This document shows, in pieces, positions 1 through 6,367 of a stretch of 64,000 bases of DNA. The stretch spans positions 62,001 through 126,000 of the forward strand of contig CAWCHZ010000001.1 in NCBI GenBank assembly GCA_963795555.1, written 5' to 3'. The notes under the pieces were generated by a model, which saw only the letters and a list, made by a program, of their open reading frames with translations, was not told the origin of the DNA and did not search any database. The DNA comes from CAWCHZ01 sp963795555 (GTDB lineage Bacteria > Actinomycetota > Thermoleophilia > Solirubrobacterales > Solirubrobacteraceae). The translations under genes and the position numbers were made by a program. Each line of letters starts with the position of its first letter. Position 1 is the first letter of the stretch.

Positions 1-161
1 AAGCGCCCACCGGCCGAGCGGGCGAACAGCCAGGCCAGCAGCGCGGTGCGCAGGTTGCCGACATGCAGCGGACCGCTGGGGCTGGGCGCGAAGCGACCGT
101 TGGCGCCGCCGCCCGTATGGCGAGCGTCGATCCCGTTGGCGCTGCTGTCGGGGTCGTTCAT
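1..161 (-). CDS. gluQRS: Glutamyl-Q tRNA(Asp) synthetase-like protein, N-terminal part only
   Basis: Reading leftwards from ATG at 161 gives 53 codons that run off the window edge. After about 22 residues of variable leader comes RFAPSPSGPLHVGNLRTALL, the class I aminoacyl-tRNA synthetase N-terminus with HVGN in place of the HIGH signature. The 'APSPSG' form followed by 'LAWLFARSAGGR' is typical of GluQRS, which glutamylates queuosine in tRNA(Asp), rather than of full glutamyl-tRNA synthetase (usually 'APSPTG', 'HIGG'). The distinction rests on a short stretch; the full length would settle it (GluQRS is about 300 residues and lacks the anticodon-binding domain). Divergent from the next gene. 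Confidence 0.72.
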   Translation of the reverse strand, partial: MNDPDSSANGIDARHTGGGANGRFAPSPSGPLHVGNLRTALLAWLFARSAGGR

Positions 162-253
162 CCACAACAATGATGAAGCGACCGTCTCGGCGCCGTGATC
201 GTCGCCGACACGGCTGCGGCCGCGGGCGGGACGCTACGCTGCCGATCGCTCAC

Positions 254-544
254 ATGGACCCCACCGTCCTTCGCAATCGCCTCGCGGTCGCCGCGGGAAT
301 GTGGCGCGAGATGACCTCCGCGCCGCTGCCGCGCCTGGAGCCGGGCGATCCGGCCGATCAGATCCAGGCCTTCGAGCTGCGGCTCGTCGACCTGCTCTGT
401 GAGCAGGCGACGGCCGAGACGGCGCGTGACATCGCCGATCGCACCTGGAGCCTGGTCCACGATCGCCCCGACAGCGATCGGGTCAAGCGCCGCGTGGTCG
501 AATGCCACGAGCGCCTGGCTCGCTTGAGCGCGCTGGGAGAGTGA
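254..544 (+). CDS. Small hypothetical protein
   Basis: 96 residues from ATG at 254 (an upstream in-frame ATG at 170 would add 28 arginine-rich residues that look like untranslated DNA). The protein is acidic and probably all-helical, with no membrane segment, signal peptide or cysteine pair. I do not recognise the family. A TACGCT box at 235-240 sits 13 bases before the ATG and could be a -10 giving a very short leader. Divergent from the GluQRS-like gene and convergent with the zinc-ribbon gene at 578. Confidence 0.5.
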   Translation: MDPTVLRNRLAVAAGMWREMTSAPLPRLEPGDPADQIQAFELRLVDLLCEQATAETARDIADRTWSLVHDRPDSDRVKRRVVECHERLARLSALGE

Positions 545-577
545 GCGGGCGCCCGCGGCTAGGCGGGCGCACCTGGC

Positions 578-724
578 TCAGGAGGTCTTGCCGATCTTGA
601 AGATCTTCGTCCCGCAGTCCGGGCAGACGCCCTGAATGGCCGGGCGGCCATTCTTCATCGTGACCTCTTTGGGGTCCTTGATCTCCACCTTCTTGCGCTC
701 CTTCACGCAGTAGCCCTGGGGCAT
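578..724 (-). CDS. DUF5679-type small zinc-ribbon protein
   Basis: 48 residues starting MPQGYCVKERKKVE and ending in CPDCGTKIFKIGKTS, the pattern of DUF5679 proteins, short probable metal-binding proteins of unknown role common in actinobacteria. Start chosen at ATG 724 because AAAGGAGG lies just upstream, one of the strongest Shine-Dalgarno sequences in the window; the longer reading frame upstream is only GC-rich repeat DNA. Three cysteines are visible (one in YCVK, two in CPDC), so a complete four-cysteine site would need a dimer or another ligand. Confidence 0.75.
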   Translation of the reverse strand: MPQGYCVKERKKVEIKDPKEVTMKNGRPAIQGVCPDCGTKIFKIGKTS

Positions 725-871
725 GGCCTTTCCTCCTTTGGCCGGTGAGACCACCCGGGACCGCCGGCCTTGCAGTCGACAGGATCGCGACAACGTAGCT
801 GGTCTCGTGGTCGGATGTCCGCCGATCCACGCCTGAGGGGGCCCAAGCGGGGCTCCCAAGGGCCCCCAGAT

Positions 872-965
872 GGGCCTCGCCAGGGCCTCGAGCGGGGCCC
901 GCCAGGGGGTCGAGGCGGGGCCCCGGCAGAGGGTCGAGGCGGGCCTCGCCAGGGGGGTCGAGGCC
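872..965. repeat. Four imperfect GC-rich 24-base repeats in the 725-1053 intergenic gap
   Basis: The 329-base gap between the DUF5679 gene and the GT2 gene holds about four tandem copies of a unit built from GGGCCTCGCCAGGG and GTCGAGGCGG (approximately 872-895, 895-918, 919-942, 941-965). Copies differ by substitutions and single-base indels, so the array is not coding although frames stay open through it by base composition. The unit is partly self-complementary and an RNA across it would fold strongly. Nothing else in the gap was recognised apart from the Shine-Dalgarno of the gene at 578-724. Confidence 0.7.
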
Positions 966-1053
966 CCGCCGGAGGGCCTTCGAGCCTGGGCTCTGACCGT
1001 CCGCATCGGCGGCCTTCAGCACCGCTTGACCTGGGATCGTCAAACTCCTGCGC

Positions 1054-2250
1054 ATGGCCTCCGACCGCCCGACGATCGACCCCACCGCACTTGCCGGCAG
1101 CGACCCCACCGCACTTGCCGGCAGCGACCCCACCGCACTTGCCGGCAGCGACCCCACCGCACTTGCCGGCAGCGACCCCACCGCACTTGCCGGCAGCGAG
1201 GCTCCCACCCGCAATGGCGCCGCGACGCAGGGCCATCGCCCGCTGCGCCTGCTGAGCGTGGTGGCTCCCGTCTACAACGAGGAGCACACCGTGCAGGCCT
1301 TCTGCGACCGCACGCGTGCCGCGCTGGCCGACGTGCCGTTCGAGCTGATCCTCGTCGACGACGGCAGCAGCGACGGCACGGCACGGCTGCTGGAGCGGAT
1401 CGCCGCCGCCGATCAGCGCATCAAGGTGATCACGCTGTCGCGCAACTACGGTCATCAGACGGCGCTGACGGCCGGGCTGGATCATGCTCGCGGCGATGCG
1501 ACCGTGATGATCGACGCCGATCTGCAGGATCCCCCGGAGGTGATCCCGGACCTGCTGGAGCGCTGGCGCGGGGGTGCCGACGTCGTCTACGCGGTGCGCG
1601 AGCGCCGACAGGGCGAGACGCGCTTCAAGCTGTCGACCGCGCGCTGGTTCTACAGCCTCTTCAACCGCCTTGCCCAGGTCGAGCTCGAGCCCGACGCCGG
1701 TGACTTCCGCCTGCTCGACCGCCGTGCGCTCGACGCGCTGCTGCAAATGCGCGAGCGCAACCGCTTCCTGCGCGGGATGACCGTCTGGGTCGGCTTCACC
1801 CAGACGGGCGTCGCGTATCGACGCGATGCGCGCTACGCCGGCGAGACGAAGTACACACTCCCGCGCATGCTGCGCTTCTCGCTGGACGCGATCTCCTCCT
1901 TCTCGCACCTTCCGCTGCAGATCGCGACGCTCGTAGGCTTTCTCTGCGCGGCCGTCGCGTTCATCGCGATCCCCGTCGTGATCGGCCTGCGCGTCGCCGG
2001 GTCATACCTCCCGGGCTTCAGCAGCATCACGATCGCTGTGCTGCTGCTGGGCGGCGTCCAGCTGATCGCGATGGGCATCATCGGCGAGTACCTCGGCCGC
2101 ATCTACGACGAGGTCAAGGGCCGACCGCTGTACTTCGTGCGCGAGCGACTGAACATGGGTCCCGGCGGGGCGATCGACGAGGCCGTCGCGCCCCAGGCGA
2201 CCGACGCCACCGTGCCCGAGCAGCGGGAGTCAGCGATTCCACTACGCTGA
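1054..2250 (+). CDS. Polyprenyl-phosphate-type GT2 glycosyltransferase with N-terminal octapeptide repeats
   Basis: 398 residues. Residues 9-48 are five perfect copies of DPTALAGS. The GT2 domain follows (VVAPVYNEE near residue 67, VDDGSSDG, and the metal/nucleotide motif DADLQDPPE). Two membrane spans close the protein, with the GEYLGRIYDEVKGRP motif found in GtrB/DPM1-like enzymes that transfer a sugar from an NDP-sugar to a polyprenyl phosphate at the inner membrane face. Sugar and acceptor cannot be told. The repeat tail precedes the catalytic domain and should be cytoplasmic. No clear Shine-Dalgarno; CAAACT ends 7 bases before the ATG, so translation could be leaderless. Confidence 0.85.
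   Translation: MASDRPTIDPTALAGSDPTALAGSDPTALAGSDPTALAGSDPTALAGSEAPTRNGAATQGHRPLRLLSVVAPVYNEEHTVQAFCDRTRAALADVPFELILVDDGSSDGTARLLERIAAADQRIKVITLSRNYGHQTALTAGLDHARGDATVMIDADLQDPPEVIPDLLERWRGGADVVYAVRERRQGETRFKLSTARWFYSLFNRLAQVELEPDAGDFRLLDRRALDALLQMRERNRFLRGMTVWVGFTQTGVAYRRDARYAGETKYTLPRMLRFSLDAISSFSHLPLQIATLVGFLCAAVAFIAIPVVIGLRVAGSYLPGFSSITIAVLLLGGVQLIAMGIIGEYLGRIYDEVKGRPLYFVRERLNMGPGGAIDEAVAPQATDATVPEQRESAIPLR
1078..1197 (+). repeat. 5 x 24-base perfect tandem repeat inside the GT2 gene
   Basis: Five back-to-back copies of a 24-base unit encoding DPTALAGS. All five are identical at the nucleotide level, including silent positions, which implies recent expansion or ongoing homogenisation. A unit of 24 keeps the frame, so copy number can change without inactivating the gene. 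Confidence 0.95.
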
Positions 2251-2371
2251 TTGCTCGATCCTGGTACGTTCTGCGCCGAAGACCGAGCCACGGGCTTGGA
2301 CACAACAATGCGGACATCGCAGTTGCTGGTCAGCACTCCGGGTGTACGCAGCAGAGGAATGGAGGGCTCCC

Positions 2372-2575
2372 ATGCCAACTGGGACCGTGAAGTGGTTCAG
2401 TGACGAGAAGGGCTTCGGGTTCATCACGCCCGATGACGGTCGTCGCGACCTGTTCGTGCACCACAGCAGCATCGTCGCCGACGGCTACCGGTCGCTGACC
2501 GAGGGCGCCAAGGTCTCCTATGAGGAGGAAGAGGGGGACAAGGGGCCGAAGGCTGTCAACGTCCAGAAGATCTGA
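2372..2575 (+). CDS. Cold-shock protein (CspA family)
   Basis: 67 residues: MPTGTVKWFSDEKGFGFITP followed by DLFVHHSSI, containing RNP1 (KGFGFI) and RNP2 (DLFVHHS), the single-stranded nucleic-acid binding motifs of cold-shock domains. Acts as an RNA chaperone. Start chosen at ATG 2372 after GGAGGG at 2361-2366; an upstream in-frame start would add ten atypical residues. The 120-base leader region upstream has no other gene. Its stop codon overlaps the putative start of the following VOC protein. Confidence 0.93.
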   Translation: MPTGTVKWFSDEKGFGFITPDDGRRDLFVHHSSIVADGYRSLTEGAKVSYEEEEGDKGPKAVNVQKI

Positions 2576-2922
2576 TCCACCACGTCGCGCTCCCCGTTCG
2601 CCCTGAGCTGGTCGACGGCTGCATAGCCTTCTACCGGCTGCTGGGCTTCGAGCCGGTGGCGGCCCCCGCCGCGCTGCGCGAGCGGGTGGTCTGGCTGCAG
2701 CGCGACGCCTGCCAGATTCACCTGCTGCGCGAGCCCGGCGCGGTCGCCCCGGCGAGCGGTCATGCCGCGCTCGTCGTCGCGGACTACGAGGAGACGATCG
2801 CCGCGATCGCGCGCGCGGGGCATCCGCTGCAGGAGCGCGCGGCGTATTGGGGATCGCGGCGCAGCTTCGCCCGCGACCCGGCCGGCCACACGGTGGAGAT
2901 CATGGCCTTCACGCCGCGCTGA
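2572..2922 (+). CDS. VOC-superfamily (glyoxalase/bleomycin-resistance-like) protein, non-standard start
   Basis: The reading LIHHVALPVRPELVDGCIAF ... FYRLLGFEP ... SFARDPAGHTVEIMAF is a VOC fold of two beta-alpha-beta-beta-beta modules, ending at TGA 2920-2922. The fold begins at about 2575, but there is no ATG, GTG or TTG in frame between the upstream stop (2521) and GTG 2656, which would delete the whole first module. The only near-cognate codon at the right place is CTG 2572, overlapping the cold-shock stop as CTGA. Either translation starts there by coupling, or the gene has lost its start. Function of this VOC member is not predictable. Confidence 0.6.
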   Translation: MIHHVALPVRPELVDGCIAFYRLLGFEPVAAPAALRERVVWLQRDACQIHLLREPGAVAPASGHAALVVADYEETIAAIARAGHPLQERAAYWGSRRSFARDPAGHTVEIMAFTPR

Positions 2923-2942
2923 CCAGCGCGGGCGCCTCCGGC

Positions 2943-3015
2943 TGACGCGGCGCTGCGGCTGCTCAGCGGCTGACGCGGCGCTGCGGGCTGCTCAGCGGGT
3001 GACGCGGCGCTGCGG
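2943..3015. repeat. 28-base repeats that copy the 3' end and stop of the hydroxylase gene
   Basis: Two full copies (2943-2970, 2971-2999) and a partial third (3000-3015) of a unit with core TGACGCGGCGCTGCGG. Read on the minus strand, one copy is the last codons and TGA of the hydroxylase gene, and the next copy downstream repeats them including a TGA. The tandem unit fills the space between two convergent genes. Confidence 0.85.
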
Positions 3016-3666
3016 CGCCGTGCCGAAGACGTGATCCCACCACGGCGCGCTGACGCCGTAGCCGCGCGTGTGATCCTGGAAGTGGTGGCGCATGTGCAGC
3101 TCGCGCAGCCTGCTGCCGATGCGGCTGCGCGGCCGGCTGTGGTGAACGTAGTAATGCGTCATGTCGTAGTTCAAGTAGCCCGCCAGGAAGCCGGCGCCGA
3201 CGATGAGCCCGGGTCCTGTACCCAGCAGCGCGACGAACAGCGCGATGAACAGCGCCGCCAGCGGCACGCTGACCGACGGCGGCATGACCAGCCGCTTGGG
3301 GTCGTTGGGGTGGTCGTGGTGAACGCCGTGGATGATCCAGTGCAGGCGGGCGCCGATGCCCTGCTCGGGCTCGAAGTGAAAGACCAGCCGGTGCAGCCAG
3401 TATTCGGTCAGCGTCCAGAACAGGTAGCCCCCGAGCAGCCAGGCGACGATCGTCGCCGCGGCGACGCGCTCGGCGCCGAGCGCCAACAGCACGGCGATCG
3501 CCGGCAGGAAGAGGATCAACGGCACGGCGGGGTGAACGCGAGACAGACGGTCGAGCAGATCGGACTCGAACATCCGCGGCGAGGCCCGCAGCTGCTCGCT
3601 GCGCGCGGCAGCCTGGGCCTCAGGCGTCGCGCTTGCGGGGGTGCGTTCCTGCGTGCTCGTCGCCAT
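2992..3666 (-). CDS. Fatty acid hydroxylase / sterol desaturase superfamily membrane protein
   Basis: 224 residues with four hydrophobic segments and the di-iron histidine clusters of the FA-hydroxylase superfamily: HRLVFH, HGVHHDH, HYYVHH and HMRHH. These enzymes insert oxygen into acyl chains, ceramides or carotenoids; the HGVHHDHP form resembles fatty acid 2-hydroxylases, but the substrate is not determinable. Start at ATG 3666 fits a TACCCT box at 3674-3679 that would give a leaderless transcript. The C-terminal codons lie within a tandem duplication. Confidence 0.85.
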   Translation of the reverse strand: MATSTQERTPASATPEAQAAARSEQLRASPRMFESDLLDRLSRVHPAVPLILFLPAIAVLLALGAERVAAATIVAWLLGGYLFWTLTEYWLHRLVFHFEPEQGIGARLHWIIHGVHHDHPNDPKRLVMPPSVSVPLAALFIALFVALLGTGPGLIVGAGFLAGYLNYDMTHYYVHHSRPRSRIGSRLRELHMRHHFQDHTRGYGVSAPWWDHVFGTAPQRRVTR

Positions 3667-3673
3667 CGGCTGA

Positions 3674-3679
3674 AGGGTA
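3674..3679 (-). promoter_or_regulatory. -10 box for leaderless hydroxylase mRNA
   Basis: TACCCT on the minus strand ends 7 bases before ATG 3666 and there is no Shine-Dalgarno between them. No convincing -35 is visible. Confidence 0.5.
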
Positions 3680-3743
3680 GCGTCCGCCGCCGCGCCGCGG
3701 TGGGCTCGCGGCGAGTCCGCTGGGCACGTCCCCTGAGTGCGGC

Positions 3744-4094
3744 TCAGTGCTCGGCGACGCGCCCGCCCGGGGGGGCGAGCGGCAGCCCCTCCTCGGCCCA
3801 GGCGGTGATCCCGCCACGCATGTTGTAGGCGTCGTAGCCGACGGCTCGAAAGGCCCGAGCGGCCATGCCGGCGCGCGCGCCCAGTCGACAGAGGAATACG
3901 ACCGGCCGGTCGCGCGCGATCGTCGGCGCCCGCGAGGCGAGTCGCTCGAGCTCGATGTGGCGCGTTCCCTCGACGTAGCCCGCGGCGCGCTCATAGGTTT
4001 CGCGCACGTCGATCACCTGCGCCGCCTCATCGGCCAGCAGCTCGGCCACGCGGGCGGGCTCGAGGTCGAGCTCTGGCGAGGCGAATACGCTCAT
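3744..4094 (-). CDS. Rhodanese-like sulfurtransferase
   Basis: 116 residues, a single rhodanese domain: VIDVRETYERAAGYVEGTRH near residues 27-46, then the active-site loop LCRLGARA (CRxGxR with the catalytic cysteine), and NMRGGITAWAEEGLP at the C-terminus. Single-domain rhodaneses carry persulfide sulfur for thiolation or cyanide detoxification. Start ATG 4094 has GGGAGA upstream. Convergent neighbours do not suggest a specific partner. Confidence 0.9.
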   Translation of the reverse strand: MSVFASPELDLEPARVAELLADEAAQVIDVRETYERAAGYVEGTRHIELERLASRAPTIARDRPVVFLCRLGARAGMAARAFRAVGYDAYNMRGGITAWAEEGLPLAPPGGRVAEH

Positions 4095-4219
4095 CGCCGA
4101 TCTCCCGCTGCAGGACGCATGGTCATCGATGGCGATGCTAGCCGGCCCATTCGTCCAGCGCCAGGGCGCTTCAAACGCCGATCGGGACCAACAAAAGAAC
4201 GCAAATAGCGGTAATTCTG

Positions 4220-4260
4220 CCGTCCGCGGACGGACGCTCCGCCGGAGGCTCCGTTATTGT
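4220..4260 (+). promoter_or_regulatory. Putative promoter with a 14-base palindrome upstream of the c-di-AMP riboswitch
   Basis: TATTGT at 4255-4260 is placed to start RNA near 4267, just before the conserved riboswitch sequence. The perfect palindrome CCGTCCGCGGACGG at 4220-4233 lies over the expected -35 region and could be an operator. The 357-base gap 4095-4451 thus holds promoter, palindrome and riboswitch. Confidence 0.4.
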
Positions 4261-4266
4261 GCCGCC

Positions 4267-4440
4267 CGCAGGTAAGCCAGAACGCCGAGTCCCCGGCGCA
4301 CGTCGGCGGGGAGCGGGGAAACCGATGGGTCGTCGCACAGGCGACCTTGGGGCGAGTCGTCGTCGAAGGCTGACGACGTAGCGCGACTCTTTTAGCGCGA
4401 GCCCGACAGCTAACCCCGTAGGCATCCCGAAAGAGCGAGG
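4267..4440 (+). promoter_or_regulatory. Cyclic di-AMP riboswitch (ydaO/yuaA class)
   Basis: Leader of the NlpC/P60 gene. It carries the class landmarks in order: CGCCGAGTCC (4283-4292), GCGGGGAAACCGATGGG (4313-4329), GGGGCGAGTCG (4349-4359) and, near the 3' end, GCGAGCCCGACAGCTAACCC (from 4396) followed by CGTAGGC. The same blocks in the same order recur at 13636-13775 on the other strand. In actinobacteria this class switches off cell-wall hydrolase genes when c-di-AMP is high. The segment after the aptamer includes the likely ribosome site GAGCGAGG, so control could be at translation. No U-tract terminator is visible. Ends approximate. Confidence 0.87.
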
Positions 4441-4451
4441 CCTACACGCGC

Positions 4452-5390
4452 ATGACATCGAACCGTTGGCTCGGGTCCATCCCGATCACGGTTGCCCTGG
4501 TCGTCTCAGCCGCGGTGCCAGCGAGCGCGCTCGCCAGCACCGGCGGCGCCGCTGCGGTCGGTGGCCAGCCCGTCACCGGTGGGGCGACGGGTGGGGCGGG
4601 CGTGAGCTTTGCGGCTCCGGCCAGCGCGCCAACGGTCAAGCGGGCGCGCACGTCCGTTCGCCGGCGCGGCCACAGCTTCCTCTTCGGCCAGCGCGTGCTG
4701 CGCCTGGGCATGCGCGGGCCGGACGTGCGCACGCTCCAGCGCGACCTCAACGTCGTCTCCGACCCGGTGCGCGTGGACGGCATCTTCGGGCCCGGCACCA
4801 GGGCCAGCGTCGAGACCTTCGAGGCGTCCAACTCCTTCAGGGTCCGCGGCATCGTCACGCGCGCCGAGGCCCACGCGATCGCCCTTGCGGCGGCGGCGGG
4901 CCTGGTCAACCCGCCGGTCACCGCGCTCGACGTCACCGGCGGCGCGACGGCGGACAACCCGGCCGTCAACCTGCCGCCGGGCAGTCGCGCGATCCTCAAT
5001 CCAGACGGCACCGCCACCGCGCCTGCCGATGCGCCGCTGGCCGTGCAGCAGATCATCGCCGCGGGGAACAAGATCGCCAAGCTTCCCTACATCTACGGCG
5101 GCGGCCACGGTTCGTGGAACTCGCCCGGCTATGACTGCTCGGGCTCGGTCTCCTACGCGCTGCACGGCGCCGGCCTGCTCAACACCCCCGAGGACTCGAC
5201 CCAGCTGGAGAGCTACGGCCAGCCCGGACCCGGGACATGGGTCACGATCTACGCCAACGCCGGGCACGCGTTCATGATCGTCGCCGGCCTGCGCTTCGAC
5301 ACCAGCGGCCAGAGCCAGTCGGGATCGCGCTGGCAGGACACGCCGCGGTCGACGCGCGGCTATGTCGTCACGCACCCGGTCGGGCTCTAG
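4452..5390 (+). CDS. Secreted NlpC/P60-type peptidoglycan hydrolase with peptidoglycan-binding domain
   Basis: 312 residues. Signal peptide about 1-28 (ending ASALAS). A PG_binding_1 domain spans about 80-140 (LRLGMRGPDVRTLQRDL ... VDGIFGPGTRASVETF). The C-terminal 110 residues carry PYIYGGGH, the catalytic cysteine motif YDCSGSVSYAL (Cys229) and a downstream histidine in AGHAFMIV, the Cys-His pair of NlpC/P60 cell-wall peptidases. Predicted to cleave peptide stems outside the membrane. Start ATG 4452 directly follows the c-di-AMP riboswitch, so expression should respond to c-di-AMP. Confidence 0.88.
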   Translation: MTSNRWLGSIPITVALVVSAAVPASALASTGGAAAVGGQPVTGGATGGAGVSFAAPASAPTVKRARTSVRRRGHSFLFGQRVLRLGMRGPDVRTLQRDLNVVSDPVRVDGIFGPGTRASVETFEASNSFRVRGIVTRAEAHAIALAAAAGLVNPPVTALDVTGGATADNPAVNLPPGSRAILNPDGTATAPADAPLAVQQIIAAGNKIAKLPYIYGGGHGSWNSPGYDCSGSVSYALHGAGLLNTPEDSTQLESYGQPGPGTWVTIYANAGHAFMIVAGLRFDTSGQSQSGSRWQDTPRSTRGYVVTHPVGL

Positions 5391-5411
5391 GCTCCGGCAT
5401 CGCGCGCCCCC

Positions 5412-5428
5412 ATCGGGCACACCCCGAT
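5412..5428. terminator. Weak hairpin between convergent genes
   Basis: ATCGGG (5412-5417), 5-base loop, CCCGAT (5423-5428), in the 68-base gap between the NlpC/P60 stop and the end of the minus-strand gene at 5459. No U-tract; could act as a bidirectional terminator. Confidence 0.3.
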
Positions 5429-5458
5429 CGCGCCCCCGCTTGGCCTGCGGGCCGCGCG

Positions 5459-5698
5459 CTAGTGGTAGTCGCGGGGGCGGTAGTCGCGGGGGTCGCGGAC
5501 GATCGTCTCCTCACGGCGCTGGCGGGTCGCATCCGCCCACCAGAGCATCCAGACGATCGAGAGGATCAGCCCGGCGATGCCGACGATCATGAGGATCAGG
5601 CCGATCGTCTGGATGTTCAACCCGGAGACCGAAGCCGTCACGGCGAAGCGAAGGATCGCGCCAACGGCCACGAGAAACAGCGAAGTCCCGATGCTCAT
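5459..5698 (-). CDS. DUF6458-like small membrane protein
   Basis: 79 residues: an N-terminal span (GTSLFLVAVGAILRFAV), the motif VSGLNIQTIGLILMIVGIAG, and a second span followed by a charged tail with a repeated RDPRDYRPRDYH ending. The motif matches a small two-span protein family widespread in actinobacteria whose role is unknown. Start ATG 5698 is supported by a TACCGT box 8 bases upstream. Divergent from the zincin gene, which starts 45 bases away. Confidence 0.75.
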   Translation of the reverse strand: MSIGTSLFLVAVGAILRFAVTASVSGLNIQTIGLILMIVGIAGLILSIVWMLWWADATRQRREETIVRDPRDYRPRDYH

Positions 5699-5706
5699 GA
5701 CCTCAC

Positions 5707-5712
5707 ACGGTA
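5707..5712 (-). promoter_or_regulatory. -10 box for leaderless DUF6458-like mRNA
   Basis: TACCGT on the minus strand ends 8 bases before ATG 5698; the same 45-base divergent gap contains the plus-strand box at 5731. Confidence 0.5.
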
Positions 5713-5730
5713 GCGCCCGCCGGTCACGGC

Positions 5731-5736
5731 TATCTT
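5731..5736 (+). promoter_or_regulatory. -10 box for leaderless zincin mRNA
   Basis: TATCTT ends 7 bases before GTG 5744 with no Shine-Dalgarno between; supports that GTG as the true start. Confidence 0.5.
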
Positions 5737-5743
5737 CAGTCTC

Positions 5744-6367
5744 GTGCAACCGCCGCGCCGGATCGCACTCGGGCTGATCGTCTGCGGCGCGCTGGCGCTC
5801 GCGCTGACCGCACTGCTGGGTGGCCTGAGCCCCGCACCGGTGCTGCGCGTGGCGCAGCTGATCGCGCTGGTGCTCGTTGGGGGCAGCGTGCTGGTGGCCC
5901 TGGTCGGGCTGGTGGCGGTCCGCGCCGCCGATTGGCGCGAGCCGGCTGGGGAGGATGACTTCGAGCGCGTCGTCCGGCGCTCCGAGCGCCTGGCACGCGA
6001 CGGCCTCGCGGCCGAGCCGGACGAAGCGGACTTCGCGGCGCTCGATCCCTTCGACGACGAGGAGTTCGAGCAACTGGTCGGCGAGGCGCTCGATGACCTG
6101 CCGCCGGAGCTGCGCCGTGCGCTGGCCAACCTCGCCGTGGTCATCTCCAACGGTGGGCGTCGTCGCGGCGCCTATGGCCTCTATCACGGCGATGGCGCAG
6201 CCCGCGATGACTTCCCCGATCGGATCGTCATCTACCGCGACACGCTGCGCCGCGACTTCGGCCACGACCCCGATCTGCTACGCGAGCAGGTGACGCGAAC
6301 GGTGCGCCACGAGCTGGCCCACCACCTCGGCTGGGATGAGCTCGGGGTGCGCGGGCTGGGCCTCTAG
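5744..6367 (+). CDS. Membrane-anchored metallopeptidase-family protein (zincin, HExxH)
   Basis: 207 residues. Two N-terminal hydrophobic segments (about 8-60), an acidic linker, then a domain with DDLPPELRRALANLAVVI, VIYRDTLRRDF and the zinc motif HELAHHLG near residue 192. This is the pattern of the 'possible zinc metallopeptidase' (minimal MMP-like, PF06262-type) family; the HExxH is followed by a helix as expected, but activity for the family is not established. The added membrane anchor is less usual. GTG start 5744 is supported by the TATCTT box. Its stop overlaps egtD's stop by four bases, convergent. Confidence 0.78.
   Translation: MQPPRRIALGLIVCGALALALTALLGGLSPAPVLRVAQLIALVLVGGSVLVALVGLVAVRAADWREPAGEDDFERVVRRSERLARDGLAAEPDEADFAALDPFDDEEFEQLVGEALDDLPPELRRALANLAVVISNGGRRRGAYGLYHGDGAARDDFPDRIVIYRDTLRRDFGHDPDLLREQVTRTVRHELAHHLGWDELGVRGLGL

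Noticed and set aside
1078..1197. Regular direct repeats that could suggest a CRISPR array
   Set aside because: Units are contiguous with no spacers, encode DPTALAGS in frame and lie within a glycosyltransferase gene.
703..1908. Long open frames on the minus strand through the repeats and the GT2 gene
   Set aside because: Open only because of high GC and the repeats; no family motif, and they oppose a real gene.
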